A stretch of DNA of 64,000 bases, from NCBI GenBank assembly GCA_030144725.1, contig JASKMD010000029.1:14356280-14420279 (forward strand), given 5' to 3'. Source of the stretch: Haematococcus lacustris (taxonomy: Eukaryota > Chlorophyta > Chlorophyceae > Chlamydomonadales > Haematococcaceae). Below are positions 34,501 through 44,135 of the stretch, in pieces (position 1 is the first letter of the stretch; each line of letters starts with the position of its first letter). Under the pieces are notes generated by a model. It searched no databases. It was not told the origin of the DNA and was given only the letters and a program-made list of their open reading frames with translations. The translations under genes were made by a program, and so were the position numbers.

Positions 34501-37500
34501 GCAAGATCATATGGCATCTGCCAGCTGGCAGCATGCAAGTCGTCTGCGCCGCGCTGGGAGGCTGGTGGGCAGGAGGGGTGGGTGAGCGCTGGGAGGGAGG
34601 AGGTGTGTGAAGGGGTAGGGAGGAGGGGTGGGTGAGCGCTGGGAGGGAGGAGGTGTGTGAATGCGGTGTGTGCCGCAGTGACCATGCGGATGTGAAGGCC
34701 ACCTGTCACCTCATCGTCACCAAGCTGGCGGCCGCTGAGCCCGCGGCGCTGCTGTCGGGCGCTGAGCTGCTGGTGCCGCCCCTGGAGCAGACGCTGGCCA
34801 CCAAGCTCAAGGGAGAGGCAGTGAAGCAGGAGGTGGGGGCTGGGAGGGGGCAGGGGGCAAGGGGCAAGGGGTTGGGAGGGTGCAGGGGGCAAGGGGCTGG
34901 GAGGGTGCAGGGGGGTGAGCATTGCTGGACAAAGCTCACTCTCAGTTTCCAGCGCATTTAGTGCGATGAAGACGGTTGGTGTCAGCCCGCTCAGCTTTAG
35001 AGCTCCTTAGATCCCAAAGCCACTGAACATCAACTCATAATGCTGGGCAAGGGCAGGGTGCAGACCAGTGCTGGGCGATTCGCCAAAGACGTATTACTCA
35101 GTGTAATAAAAAACATCAAAACAGGAGTTTTTTATTACTTTTAATATATATTAATTAACTAATTAATTGTTTATTAAATATAAATCAAAATAAGTTAAAA
35201 TAAATCGCAAAAATCGCCATTTGAGTCTAAACAATTACAGCATACTCCCTTGTGATATATCCCACATATGCAATATATCCTACATAGCCCCACACCCCAG
35301 CCCTTGTGGGTCAGCATGCAACAGGCTAGGCTGTAGCCCCACACTCTAGCCCTAGTGGGTCAGCATGCAACAGGGCTGGGCTGTAGCCCCACACCCTAGC
35401 CCTAATGGGTCAGCATGCAACAGGGCTGTAGCCCCACACCCTAGCCCTAATGGGTCAGCATGCAACAGGGTTGTAGCCCCACACCCTAGCCCTAATGGGT
35501 CAGCATGCAGCCCTAACCCTAGCATGCACCCTAACACTAGCCCTAACCCTAGCATGCAGCCCTAAACCTAGCCCTGTAGCCCCACACCCTAGCCCCACAC
35601 CCTAGCCCTAGTGGGTCAGCATGCAATAGGCTGGGCTGTAGCCCTAGACCCTGTGCCCTAGGTAACGGCCCCTGGCAGATGCCCCAGCCATCCAGTAATC
35701 AATGGCCTCTTTGTAGGGGAACGTCTTGAGGGTGAAGGTCTTGCGGAGGCGGAGGATGCGTCGAAGAGGTGACAAGAGGCTCACCCAGCGAGTTGGAACC
35801 CTCCTGAGCACCTTGACATCAGTCCCAAGGAGGTTGCGGGAGATGGCCCGCAGTTCACCCTGGCGCTTGGGGCTGCGGCAGAAATAGTGGGCTAAGGTGG
35901 AGGAAAGGCTGTTGAGCTTGCTAATGACAGGGGTGTCTTCAATTGCCTTGCCAGCCAGCTGGCCGCGGTGCGCATGGCACCACACCCCTTGAACAAATGG
36001 GGCCACCTTGGTGCGCAGTTGCACCACCACGCCAGTGTGGGCGCCCTGCAGCACAGATGCCCCATCGCAGCCAAAGCTGACAAGCTTGCTGCCCAGCTGC
36101 TCCATAGACAGCTGCAGCTTGCTGCCAACAGTTGCAAGGAGGAGGTCAAGGAGGTCATCCGCTGTAGCGCCATCAACAGGTGGCAAATCCACAAAGGTTG
36201 CTTGGCGCACGAAGTCCCTGTCCATGGAGTGCATAAAGATGCACATATAACCCTTGCCATCGTATAACCCTTGTCTCTGGGTCGGCTGCAGCTTGCGCAT
36301 AGCTGTCTTCAAGGGTCATGACACGACAGCCAGCAGCCTCAACAGCTGATAGCTGCTGCTTGGCGTGTCTCATGGCAATCTTGTCCACCCTTGCTGTGCC
36401 AGCTGGGCTGAGAGGGAGGGCCGCTGGGCTGAGAGGGATGGTACCAAAAGGACGGCCGCCAGGACTGAGCCCAGCTGCCTTCACTGCGTTAGAGTGCTTG
36501 ACGGAGGCTGCATGCGTATCGACAGTGGCCTTGCGGGCTTGTATCGACTGAGGGTGGAGGCAGAACCGGCAGCTGACACGGTCGGGGCTGCCAAGGATAG
36601 GCTTAATCCAATGCCCATGGTCCTTGCGCATGCTGTCAGTGATGCCATACTTCTGCTTGCTGACCCAAGCTCCATCACTGCTGCCTTTCTTCACCTTGCT
36701 CTGCAAGGACAAGATCCTATTGGGAGCTCTTCACAACCTGGGCATCTTGCTGTATACCAACCTTGGCAGGTCCATTCTTTTCCAAGTCCGCATCATCATC
36801 GCTTGCTACGCTCTGCACCCAAATATACTCATCGCATCGCGTTGTTGACATGCTGCGTTGACGGACATGCTACGGTTACTGACCTCAACGCCTTCGTCAT
36901 CGGCACTTGTTGTTACAGAGCGTTGGGACGCTATGTGGTTGTACTGCGATGGATGTTCGGCTGTGGTGGGCAGCCGCCCGCTTTGGGGTTTGCGGAAGAT
37001 GGGATACATTGTTGGGGGATAAGTAATAAGCGGAGTACCAAACGGGCGGTGGAGCTATTACCGATGTAATAAAGTTCACTCATTTTGAGGACGGTTTTTT
37101 CGACTTATTACCGGTTTTTGCGCTGGATTATTACCGACTTATTACATTATTACCCAATCGCCCAGCACTGGTGCAGACCTGCCTGCCAGCCTAGTAGGTC
37201 CACATTTGGTCCATGTCATTTTGAGCTATGAAACTGACAAGCGGGCTTTTGGAAAAACAAACACTGCTGCCTACCTTCCTGCCTGCTGCCTGCTGCTTGC
37301 TTGTTTGCCTGCGTGCAAATTGCCTGCCTGCCTGCTCACTGCCTGCCTGCCTAGTGCCATGACTACGATGTTAGCCAGCTCAGCTAAGAGGTGCCTGCCA
37401 GCCTGCCTGCCAGCCTGCTTCTCCCCGCCTGCCTGCAGGTAGACCGGCATGAAGACATGCTGCGCAGCTGCCTTCGGGCGGTGGACGCCCTCGCGGCCCT

Positions 37501-38267
37501 TCCGGGCATCACTGCGTGCGGTCCCTTTGCGCTGTTCATGCGCAGGACCGTGCTGGTGGCGCCCATCAGGGACAAGTTTGCCCAGGTACGCCCTTGGCTG
37601 CCAGCCCAGGTAGTCCCTATTTCATTTACAATCATCATTTGCTAGACGCATACTCATTGACTCGTATGTGCCATTGTTGAGTCTTCAACCTGCTTGTGCT
37701 CGCCGGGGTGAGGGGTTCCTGTAACTGAAATTGTGACTCCAATGGGCCAAACCGAACTGCTGCAGCAAATTAGGGTCTTCCCAATGGCTTGTCACCACCT
37801 TGTTCTTGTGCCTGGCTGCACCTGGCATGCAGCACAGCATGATATTTTGAGATTGGTGTGTTCTGAGATTGGTGTGAGCAACTAGGGGCCCTGTATGTGA
37901 TTAAAGGTGCACTTCCTCCAATGGTGGGTGCACGAAGCAAATGAGATATCCTTGTCTAGGAGTGTCTAGTGTGAGGGTAGGCAGCTGCAGGCTCCACCTA
38001 GGTGTGATGATGGCTTACACCACTCCAACTGCCAGCTATTAGGCTGCTTGGCCGCCTTTCTTGGCCACCTAGCCATGCAGTGCCCTTTGTAGCCACAGGC
38101 TGTGCCCTGCTGCCTGTCCTGAACTGCTGTCTATATCACTTTTGTATGACTTGTCTATGACTGTCTGTCTGTGTGCCCTGCTGCCTGTGTTGACCTTGGC
38201 GCAGGTGGAGCGGGAGCGTCTGGAGGCTGAGGGAGGGGCGGTGGCGGTGGACAGCATGGAGATGTGA
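23104..38267 (+). CDS. CAND1: CAND1, cullin-associated NEDD8-dissociated protein
   Basis: HEAT-repeat exchange factor that binds cullins lacking NEDD8 and swaps SCF substrate receptors. Predicted exons: 23104-23136, 23237-23403, 23477-23696, 24109-24271, 24394-24523, 25212-25326, 25675-25922, 26084-26201, 26308-26453, 26743-26929, 27278-27448, 28579-28695, 28905-29015, 29233-29442, 29714-30105, 30496-30640, 30768-30871, 31528-31700, 32224-32396, 32787-32893, 33382-33550, 33923-34047, 34679-34832, 37439-37585, 38205-38267. About 1295 residues against about 1220-1230 in animals and plants. Landmarks: start [32 protein letters not shown] plus acidic loop, [53 protein letters not shown]. Phases agree at every junction but one: at 30870-30873 an in-frame TAG abuts GGTGCC, so the donor needs a 1-base shift. 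The final intron pair hosts a hAT element. Confidence 0.95.
24783..25049 (+). repeat. GGGGCAGGA minisatellite in a CAND1 intron
   Basis: Imperfect then perfect copies of a 9-mer GGGGCAGGA, with an inner block of longer units containing GGAGGCAGGAGGGAGA. It lies between the exons ending at 24523 and starting at 25212. Open frames through it on either strand are repeat artefacts. Confidence 0.93.
27826..28575 (+). repeat. CTG/CCT trinucleotide-derived minisatellite in a CAND1 intron
   Basis: About 750 bp built from CTG runs separated by CCGCCTCCTATTGC words. A block of about 340 bp is itself duplicated: the order of words from 27880 recurs from about 28220. It ends directly at the acceptor of the exon at 28579, so it forms that intron's pyrimidine tract. 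All three plus-strand frames are open over long stretches (Cys/Leu/Ala-rich), which is not evidence of coding. Confidence 0.95.
29020..29187 (+). repeat. CCCCCT hexamer array in a CAND1 intron
   Basis: About 28 copies of CCCCCT, again placed just upstream of a splice acceptor (29232). The minus strand is a G5 repeat with high potential for G-quadruplexes. Confidence 0.95.
30322..30485 (+). repeat. 17-bp minisatellite before a CAND1 exon
   Basis: Tandem copies of CTTGGCC(C/T)CCCTGCTGA alternate between two variants and run up to the acceptor at 30495, supplying the pyrimidine tract of this intron. Confidence 0.93.
30907..31337 (+). repeat. CCCTGA hexamer array in a CAND1 intron
   Basis: About 70 copies of CCCTGA with CCCTGG variants clustered at both ends. 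The only long intron array that begins right after a donor site (30872). Open frames of 190 to 500 codons cross it on both strands (LTLTLT, DPDPDP, GQGQGQ, VRVRVR) and are artefacts of a stop-free hexamer. Confidence 0.97.
31856..32005 (+). repeat. GGGGCA hexamer array in a CAND1 intron
   Basis: About 25 copies of GGGGCA. The same unit occurs at 43434-43651 and briefly at 31728-31746 and 48757-48779. A duplicated TGGAGCCCTGCCAGGCCTTG segment flanks it (31762 and 32020). Confidence 0.95.
33058..33210 (+). repeat. CACCTG hexamer array in a CAND1 intron
   Basis: About 25 perfect copies of CACCTG in the intron between exons ending at 32893 and starting at 33382. Confidence 0.96.
33552..33620 (+). 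repeat. GGGGGA hexamer array right after a CAND1 donor
   Basis: About eleven copies of GGGGGA start two bases after the splice donor at 33551, so the array forms the 5' end of the intron. Confidence 0.94.
34106..34186 (+). repeat. ATGCC pentamer array in a CAND1 intron
   Basis: About sixteen copies of ATGCC in the intron following the exon ending at 34047. Confidence 0.95.
35288..35640 (+). repeat. About 41-bp tandem repeat inside the hAT element
   Basis: Around six imperfect copies of a unit beginning TAGCCCCACACCCTAGCCCT and containing GGGTCAGCATGCAACAGG. Stretches of CCCTAACCCTAG occur but not as a regular telomere array. Confidence 0.9.
35644..36712 (-). pseudogene. hAT-like transposase with zinc finger, frameshifted and C-truncated
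   Basis: The N-terminal part (from 36712) has a zinc-finger pattern CRFC...DTHAASVKH (C-x2-C then H-x5-H) like the TTF/BED-type finger of ZMYM or ZNF862-like hAT proteins. The second part, in another frame, reads [13 protein letters not shown], then [20 protein letters not shown] with the catalytic-type aspartate, GVWCHAHR, and [15 protein letters not shown]...[11 protein letters not shown]. The two frames meet at about 36270 ([13 protein letters not shown] then [10 protein letters not shown]), so one base has been lost or gained. The C-terminal dimerisation domain is absent; a tandem repeat lies there instead. The protein is therefore unlikely to be active. Confidence 0.85.
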
Positions 38268-39453
38268 GCCCATCTCCCCTGAGCTGCCCGCTGCCAGCTG
38301 CACCACCTGGCGGTGGCACGTCAACGCACTCAGTCACTCAGGTGTAGGAGCCACAGACAAGCGCTGAGCCGGGCCGCTCCCGAGGCACAGCAACTGGATG
38401 GACCCTCGTCATCACCACAACGGGGACGTCACTGGTGGAGGTGGAGGTGCAGGTGCAGGTGCCGCACCTCTACCACCATCAGCCTCGTTTGGCACCCATA
38501 GTAGCTTAGGCAGCTGTGCCACACAGTGAAAGGGTGGGCTCTGCGCACCTGGGCTGAGGCAGCTGAGCTGAGAGGCAGCTGAGCAGGTGGCTGAGGCAGC
38601 TGATCAGGCGGCTGAGGCAGCTAATCAGGCGGCTGAAGCAGCTGAGCACAGGAGGCGTGAGAGTGTACGGCTGGTGTGCCTTCATTGGAGTAAACCTTGC
38701 ACACAAGATGATCCTCTCATCAGTCACATCAGGCAGGCATGTCGCCAGGGGTGGACTGAGCTGACCCAGCCCTGACACGCATCCTGGACGATGCCTGCAC
38801 GCATCCCACACACTTCAGATACTCTCCCCTCACTGCATCCACTGCGGGCTTCCTGGCAGCCATGTGGGCTCAAAAGCAGCGCAGCTAGATACTGGTCATG
38901 CTGCTGAACATGCCCTGTGGGCCAGGCAGCTGCCACAGGGTGCGCTTTAAGAGACATGAGGAGTTTGACCAAAGCCACGGTTTTGTTTTGGATGTGATGG
39001 CTAGTCACCCACACGGCAAGGCAAAGTTGGATGGCACGTTGGGTACCTGCAAGGCATTGTGTTGTATCTTCGCTGGCCATGTGCATGTGCCCCATCATGG
39101 TTTGCGTTGTTTTATGTCTGGGTTTTGAAAGTGGATGCACATGTGAGCCCAGGCCTCCGTGTGCTACGTTATCTTGACTCTCATGCTACCCAAACAACCA
39201 CAATTATTGCAGCACCGGTCAACGGTCACAGGCGAGACACGCTGTGCATGCACTGGGCGGTCCAATGGGATATGATGATATATAAAACCCCGTATGAGTG
39301 TGTCAGCCTCACTTGGCTGCTTGGCCTTGCTGGGGACACCCTCCATGGCAGCACGCACATGGCTTGCACCGGGCTGCAGAGTACCGGCGGAGCAAGGATG
39401 GCTGGCCCGCAACCAATGGCTGCTGGGTTACAAACAACAAAGTGACAATTAAC
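38268..39453. other. No recognised gene
   Basis: Downstream of CAND1. A 12-15-bp unit GCTGAGGCAGCTGA(T/G)CAGGC is repeated about four times at 38556-38650. Short open frames on both strands show no recognisable domain. A GTTACAAACAACAAAGTGAC stretch at 39427-39446, just before a Fanzor-type end, resembles words at 55514-55542 and 57450-57473. Confidence 0.4.
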
Positions 39454-39560
39454 ACCAATTTGAGTCGGGCCACTAGTGGTCCCTAGTATTCCCGCTAGTG
39501 GCTGCTAGTGGCCACTACAGGTACGGCTCAAATGGAGGCCCTAGTGAGGGACAAGGGGGC
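39454..39560 (+). repeat. Solo 3' end of the Fanzor-like element
   Basis: About 107 bp matching 60700-60797 closely: GAGTCGGGCCACTAGTGGTCC, CTAGTATTCCCGC, GTGGCCACTAC, GGCTCAAATGGAGGCCCTAG and TGAGGG(A/T)CAAGGGG in the same order. No nuclease reading frame precedes it, so it is a truncated or solo copy. CCACTAGTGG is a perfect palindrome. Confidence 0.8.
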
Positions 39561-39670
39561 TGTTTGCAAAATTATGCTGATCCGTGGCATGCTCCGTTCG
39601 TGTGCCCTCTTCGAATGCATGCCCATACTCTTTTAATGAGCACCGGCACTGCTCTTCGCCCCTTTTCGCT

Positions 39671-40324
39671 ATGGTCGATGAAGAAGTTCCGCACTCGCCC
39701 CCGGCAAAGGGCCGCGGCGCCGCTCTCTCCCAGCGCACCCTCCCCGCTCTAAACCTGGGGCAGCCATCGTTTGAGACGTACATGATTGATGAGACACTGG
39801 GACGCAACACGAACACACCACGCGTCCAAGCCCCAACAACCAGCACTTACACTTTTAGTAGCTCCGAGCCGTGCACCAGGGTCTCTCCACGTAGTGATTG
39901 GGTCAGCAAAGAGCAGCCGGAAACAGCGGCATGCAGCAGCAGCCCCCCAGTCCCCCAGTCCCTGAACTTCAGGTACAGCTCACCACACTAGATTTTGCGT
40001 CCCATGGATGCGTAAAAAGCCGTCTGCAAGTCACATGGTTGACTGGCACGGGTCCAGGGGCAAGATGCCTGCATGGCTGCCTTGCTATGGACCTGCAGGT
40101 ACACAATGTGCTCCCCCCCACCCATCTCACCAGGTAGTGTTGGAGAAGCGGTGACCGAGCCGACCCAGGGCACAATACCGCAGCACAGCCTGCAGCTGCC
40201 CACCTCCCCTGCTACCCCTCAGCTGTCCACCCTGTCCCTATCCGACCCCCACCTCTCAGCTGAGGAGAACACCCTTGTGCCGCCCTCGGCCCCGGCCCCA
40301 GCTGACCTACCAACAGTCAGGTAA
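39671..40324 (+). CDS. Unknown Ser/Pro/Thr-rich protein, 5' part (gene fragment)
   Basis: ATG at 39671 (MVDEEVPHSPPAKG) opens about 100 codons to a possible donor after LNFR; a second exon starts after the acceptor near 40133 (GSVGEAVTEPTQGTIPQ) and reaches a donor-like CAG/GTAAAT at 40319-40326. No family is recognised. The donor coincides with the end of the inverted Fanzor-like copy, so the element may sit in this gene's next intron. On that view this could be the N-terminus of the gene resuming at 42851, but no sequence link proves it. The Ser/Thr/Pro composition suggests a disordered region. Confidence 0.4.
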
Positions 40325-40325
40325 A

Positions 40326-41756
40326 TCCCCTCGTCCCTCACTAGGGCCTCTGGACGAGTCGGACCACTAGGGACCACTAGTGATCAATGGCGGGACCACT
40401 CACATGGGGGTTAAGGGGCTGTGTGGAGTATACCCAATGCACATGGACATGGTGCATGAGTGCCTACCACCTACATCTTTGCCTGACCCCTGAGGGCTAT
40501 AGTCTAGAGCTGGCATGACCTGCATGCACTAAGTGTAAGCTGATGACAGCTCGAAATGGGGCGGCACACATTACTGTGCCTCAGCAGGCTGCTGCTGCTG
40601 GGCCTTGGGTGGGCGGTCTTGCACCCGCTTGTAGCCCAGGCCAGGGCACTGCTTGACTTGGGCAGGCAAAGCTGGTTGGTCTGGCCAGTAGCACAGCTCA
40701 AGTGGGCGCCACCTGCTCTCCCCAATGCGCTGCATGTTCAGCGCTGCATTGCAGTCCCTGTGCAACCACCTGCCTGGCTGCGGTACTGGCTTGGCTTTTG
40801 CAGCCTTGCCCTTGCCCTTGGTGGGCTGGGTAGGCTCAGCTGCCTGCTCAGCCTTGGTGCGCTTGCTGCGCTTGGCTGTCGGGGCCGTGCTGGGCCCAGG
40901 CTCTGAGGCTGCTGTTGGCTGTGTGGCTGCCTAACTGCTGCATGGGGGCTGTAGCAGGATGCGGGGGGCCACTTCCGGGCACCACATAATGCCCCGCACT
41001 GGCTGGTCACACTGCTGGCTCCGGGCTGGGTGCAGGGCGGGAGGGCAGGGGCAGTGTGTCCTGCAAAGAACCTTGCTTCTTCATGCCAAGCAGGCGGCAG
41101 TGCTTAACAGCTCTGGCTGAGGATCAGGACCAGGATCAGGGTCAGGGTCAGGTCCACAGTCCCAGTCAACAGTCGCTGGCAGGGCAGGGGCACGAGGGGG
41201 GAGGGGGGGAAGCGGGGGTACATCCGGTGCGGGTGGGGGCTGCACGGCTGGAGGTGTGGGGGCGCTGCGGAACCCCAGGGTGGGGTAGCCCACCAGGCAG
41301 GTCAGAAATATACGCAACACAAAAAGGGAGGCGGTCACGTGGAACTGAGAATGGAGCTCAGCCCAATGCCGGAGGTGCGCCAGGATCCTGCGCTTCGTCT
41401 ATTTGCAGCCCGCGCAGCACTTCGCCACCAGGTGCTTTGATGACCTGCAGCCAATCACAACCAGCACAATTGACAGCTTGATTTTAAGATCAGACACAAG
41501 GTGTCGACACACAAGCCGGGGAGACACAAGGCGGGGGCGGATTCGCACCTGGCGCCGCTGCGTCTTCCAACCTTCCCTCCGATCCTCTCGTTGTTTTCCT
41601 TGAGGCGGACGAGAAGCTGCGATGGTACCAACAGAAGCGACGGGTTATTACACAGCGCGGAGCTCGCGACACAGTCGGCTAGGGACACGCACCTTTCGAC
41701 TTCTTTGTCGGACCCTGCTTCTGCTTGGCAGTGCCCTTCCGCTTCTTCCGAGCTAT
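40326..41756 (-). mobile_element. Fanzor-like element, inverted, internally deleted copy
   Basis: Read on the minus strand this is a shorter version of the locus at 57502-60797. It starts with KRKGTAKQKQGPTKKSK (41750-41702) but the ATG has become ATA. Then comes the shared TASLFVLRIFLTCLVGYP segment (about 41335-41280) and a Pro/Asp-rich stretch. After that a large middle part, including the first two RuvC motifs, is missing. It resumes with the Lys-rich linker and HRDCNAALNMQRIGESRWRP (third RuvC motif, about 40765-40700) to a stop at 40571. A 3' segment of about 235 bp matches 60537-60797. It cannot encode an active nuclease. Confidence 0.8.
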
Positions 41757-42850
41757 TGCGCGATGTGCTTTAAGACGGCGATGGCCTTTACAAGCTACTT
41801 GGGTTTTCACGGGTCCATGTGCATGTCAATGTGATATGATGGTCCTCACCAGGGGCCTGCGCATTGTAAATGTACTTCCGACTCGATTCCGGCTCAATTC
41901 CGGTTCCTGCCGCGTTGCCACACCTTCGTGAAACATTATTCCTTTTTTTTGTCTAGATTCCTTGTCCAGCTTCAGCACCGCCATGACAGTTTCCTGAGGG
42001 ATCTCATCCTTGCCCATTCTTGCTTATCCTTGCCCATCCTTGCCCTTGACGGGCGGCAACCAGCCTATGAGCAGAAGGGCGGTCTTGCACTGCCCTGACC
42101 TCCTTGAGCCTCCTTGGGTGTACCCCTGCCTTCAAGGGCGTACACCAGTGACTGTTTTCCGTAATGCTTAGCAACCGGAGCCAATAGCCTGGTTTCATGA
42201 CCAAGTTCCGTTACCAACCGGGTCATAGCCTCAAATAGCATCAGCTGCCACGCAGCTGAACTACTATGAGGGTGAGTCCCACAATCCCCGCTGTCATATC
42301 CCTTGACATCCAACGCGTAAGCAGCCAGGTGTGGAGTTAGGATAGTGTGTGATAAACATTTAAATGTTACTTTTGAAAATGTTTGTTCCTGCTCCCATGC
42401 ACCCAGCAGCATACGTTTTTGTCTCTGCTTCCGTGCACCCTCTGATCCACCTGCTGCTGGGCGCAGCTGTCAGGCAGGGTGGTCCATGACTGCCGTCTGA
42501 TTGTGCTTCCATTGCACGCTGTTTTAGCTGCATGCAAGCGTGGCCATGGGCATGAACCTCACGCCCCGCCCATGTTGATGCATGCGTCCCTGCAGAGCTC
42601 AGCTGCAGCAGCTGGCAGGTATAGGCAGAACCTTGCCCGCTTATGTGCCTCTCTCCCCACCTCAATTGGTGAGCAGTTCCCTCCTGCCTCCCTGCCCAGC
42701 ACCCAGCTGAAACAACCTGTTTGTGCCGCTGCTCCACGCCTTGCCTTGCCACACGTGCTGCTGGTTTTCTCTGCAAGCTGTGTGTGGATGGGCAATGGGA
42801 AAGACGCTGTGCTGTTGCCGAGCCTGCCTGGCCGATGTGTGATGATTCAG
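41757..42850. other. No recognised gene
   Basis: Interval between the Fanzor-like copy and the first recognised exon of the next gene. I looked specifically for the Cys/His pattern of an SBP DNA-binding domain on the plus strand and did not see it. Some of the sequence may be intron. Confidence 0.4.
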
Positions 42851-44068
42851 GTCGTCATCAAGCTGCATCACATCCCACCCAGCGCCCTGGTCCCGGATGC
42901 TGTGCAGCATTTGCAGCAGCACCTGCAAGCTCAGGCTACAGGGTGAGGTGACCCGGTGCAGGGCATGGGGCAGGATGCTGGCCGACCTGCCAGGGTTGGG
43001 CCGTGCCAGAGTAAGACAGCCATGTAGCTGGTGGCCTCGTGACCCTGATGCCTCGGTGGCCCGTGTGCCAGGCTGTGCCCCATGGTCTGAAGCCCGTGTG
43101 CCTGTTTAGGCTGGTGGCCTATAATTGTGTTGCCTGCTGTGTGCGAATCTGCTGACCCCTGGTGCATGCAGGCGCATGTATAGTGTGTCAAGCATGACTG
43201 TACGCCAGGGCTGCACCCACATCACGCTGACCCTGCAGCAGCTGATGGTCAGGCCTGGCACCTTCCCGCCCCTCCTCCCGTCCAGCTTCTTAACCTCTCA
43301 TGCCCAGCCTAGCTGCAGCGGCCCCATTGCCACCACTCAGCAGCAGGAGCTGGCTGGGAGGAGGGCATGGCCGCCGCCTGCCATGGCTGAAACAGTTGGC
43401 AGCGTTGAACCTGGGTTGCCTGATGAGACAAGGGCAGGGGCAGGGGCAGGGGCAGGGGCAGGGGCAGGGGCAGGGGCAGGGGCAGGGGCAGGGGCAGGGG
43501 CAGGGGCAGGGGCAGGGGCAGGGGCAGGGGCAGGGGCAGGGGCAGGGGCAGGGGCAGGGGCAGGGGCAGGGGCAGGGGCAGGGGCAGGGGCAGGGGCAGG
43601 GGCAGGGGCAGGGGCAGGGGCAGGGGCAGGGGCAGGGGCAGGGGCAGGGGAGCCCTCTCCTGCCATGCCGCCCGTGAGGGTCCTGGGTCTGCCGGTCCCT
43701 CAGTGGCTGCAGCTGGTAGCGGGGGACTCACCTGCCGTTCAAGGCCGGGAAGGGGCTCGATTGCTGCTCCAGGTGGGCTGAATCGTTAACATCTGCCCAG
43801 CCACCTGCTGCTCTGCCAGGCTTAGTGCAGGGCAGTAGCAGGGCAGCAGCAGCATGCTGGTGGTATTGGTGGGGGTGTTGGCGATAATGTCGTGCGACTC
43901 GTTAGTATGTTGATCGCACTTACATCTCCAGGCTGGCAGGTTTGACCATGTGTGACACAGCCCTGCTGCACCCACACCCTCAGGGCATCACATGAGCCGC
44001 CAATATCTTATGCAGGAGTCAGGCACTGCTGCTGCTGCTGCTGCTGCCCCTGCCGCTGCTGCCGCTGC

Positions 44069-44135
<67 letters not shown>

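Larger units (their letters stand above)
35066..37170. mobile_element. hAT transposon in a CAND1 intron, TSD GTGCAGAC
   Basis: A 2105-bp element. Left end CAGTGCTGGGCGATT, right end the exact inverse, with identical 8-bp flanks GTGCAGAC at 35058-35065 and 37171-37178. Sub-terminal regions on both sides are AT-rich and carry TAATAA words, unlike the surrounding GC-rich intron. It encodes a damaged minus-strand transposase. It lies in the intron 34833-37438 of CAND1, antisense to the host gene, and removing it would leave a 500-bp intron of normal structure. Confidence 0.95.

Noticed and set aside
35500..35580. Possible interstitial telomere (CCCTAA words)
   Set aside because: Irregular, mixed with a 41-bp minisatellite inside a hAT element; not a telomere array.
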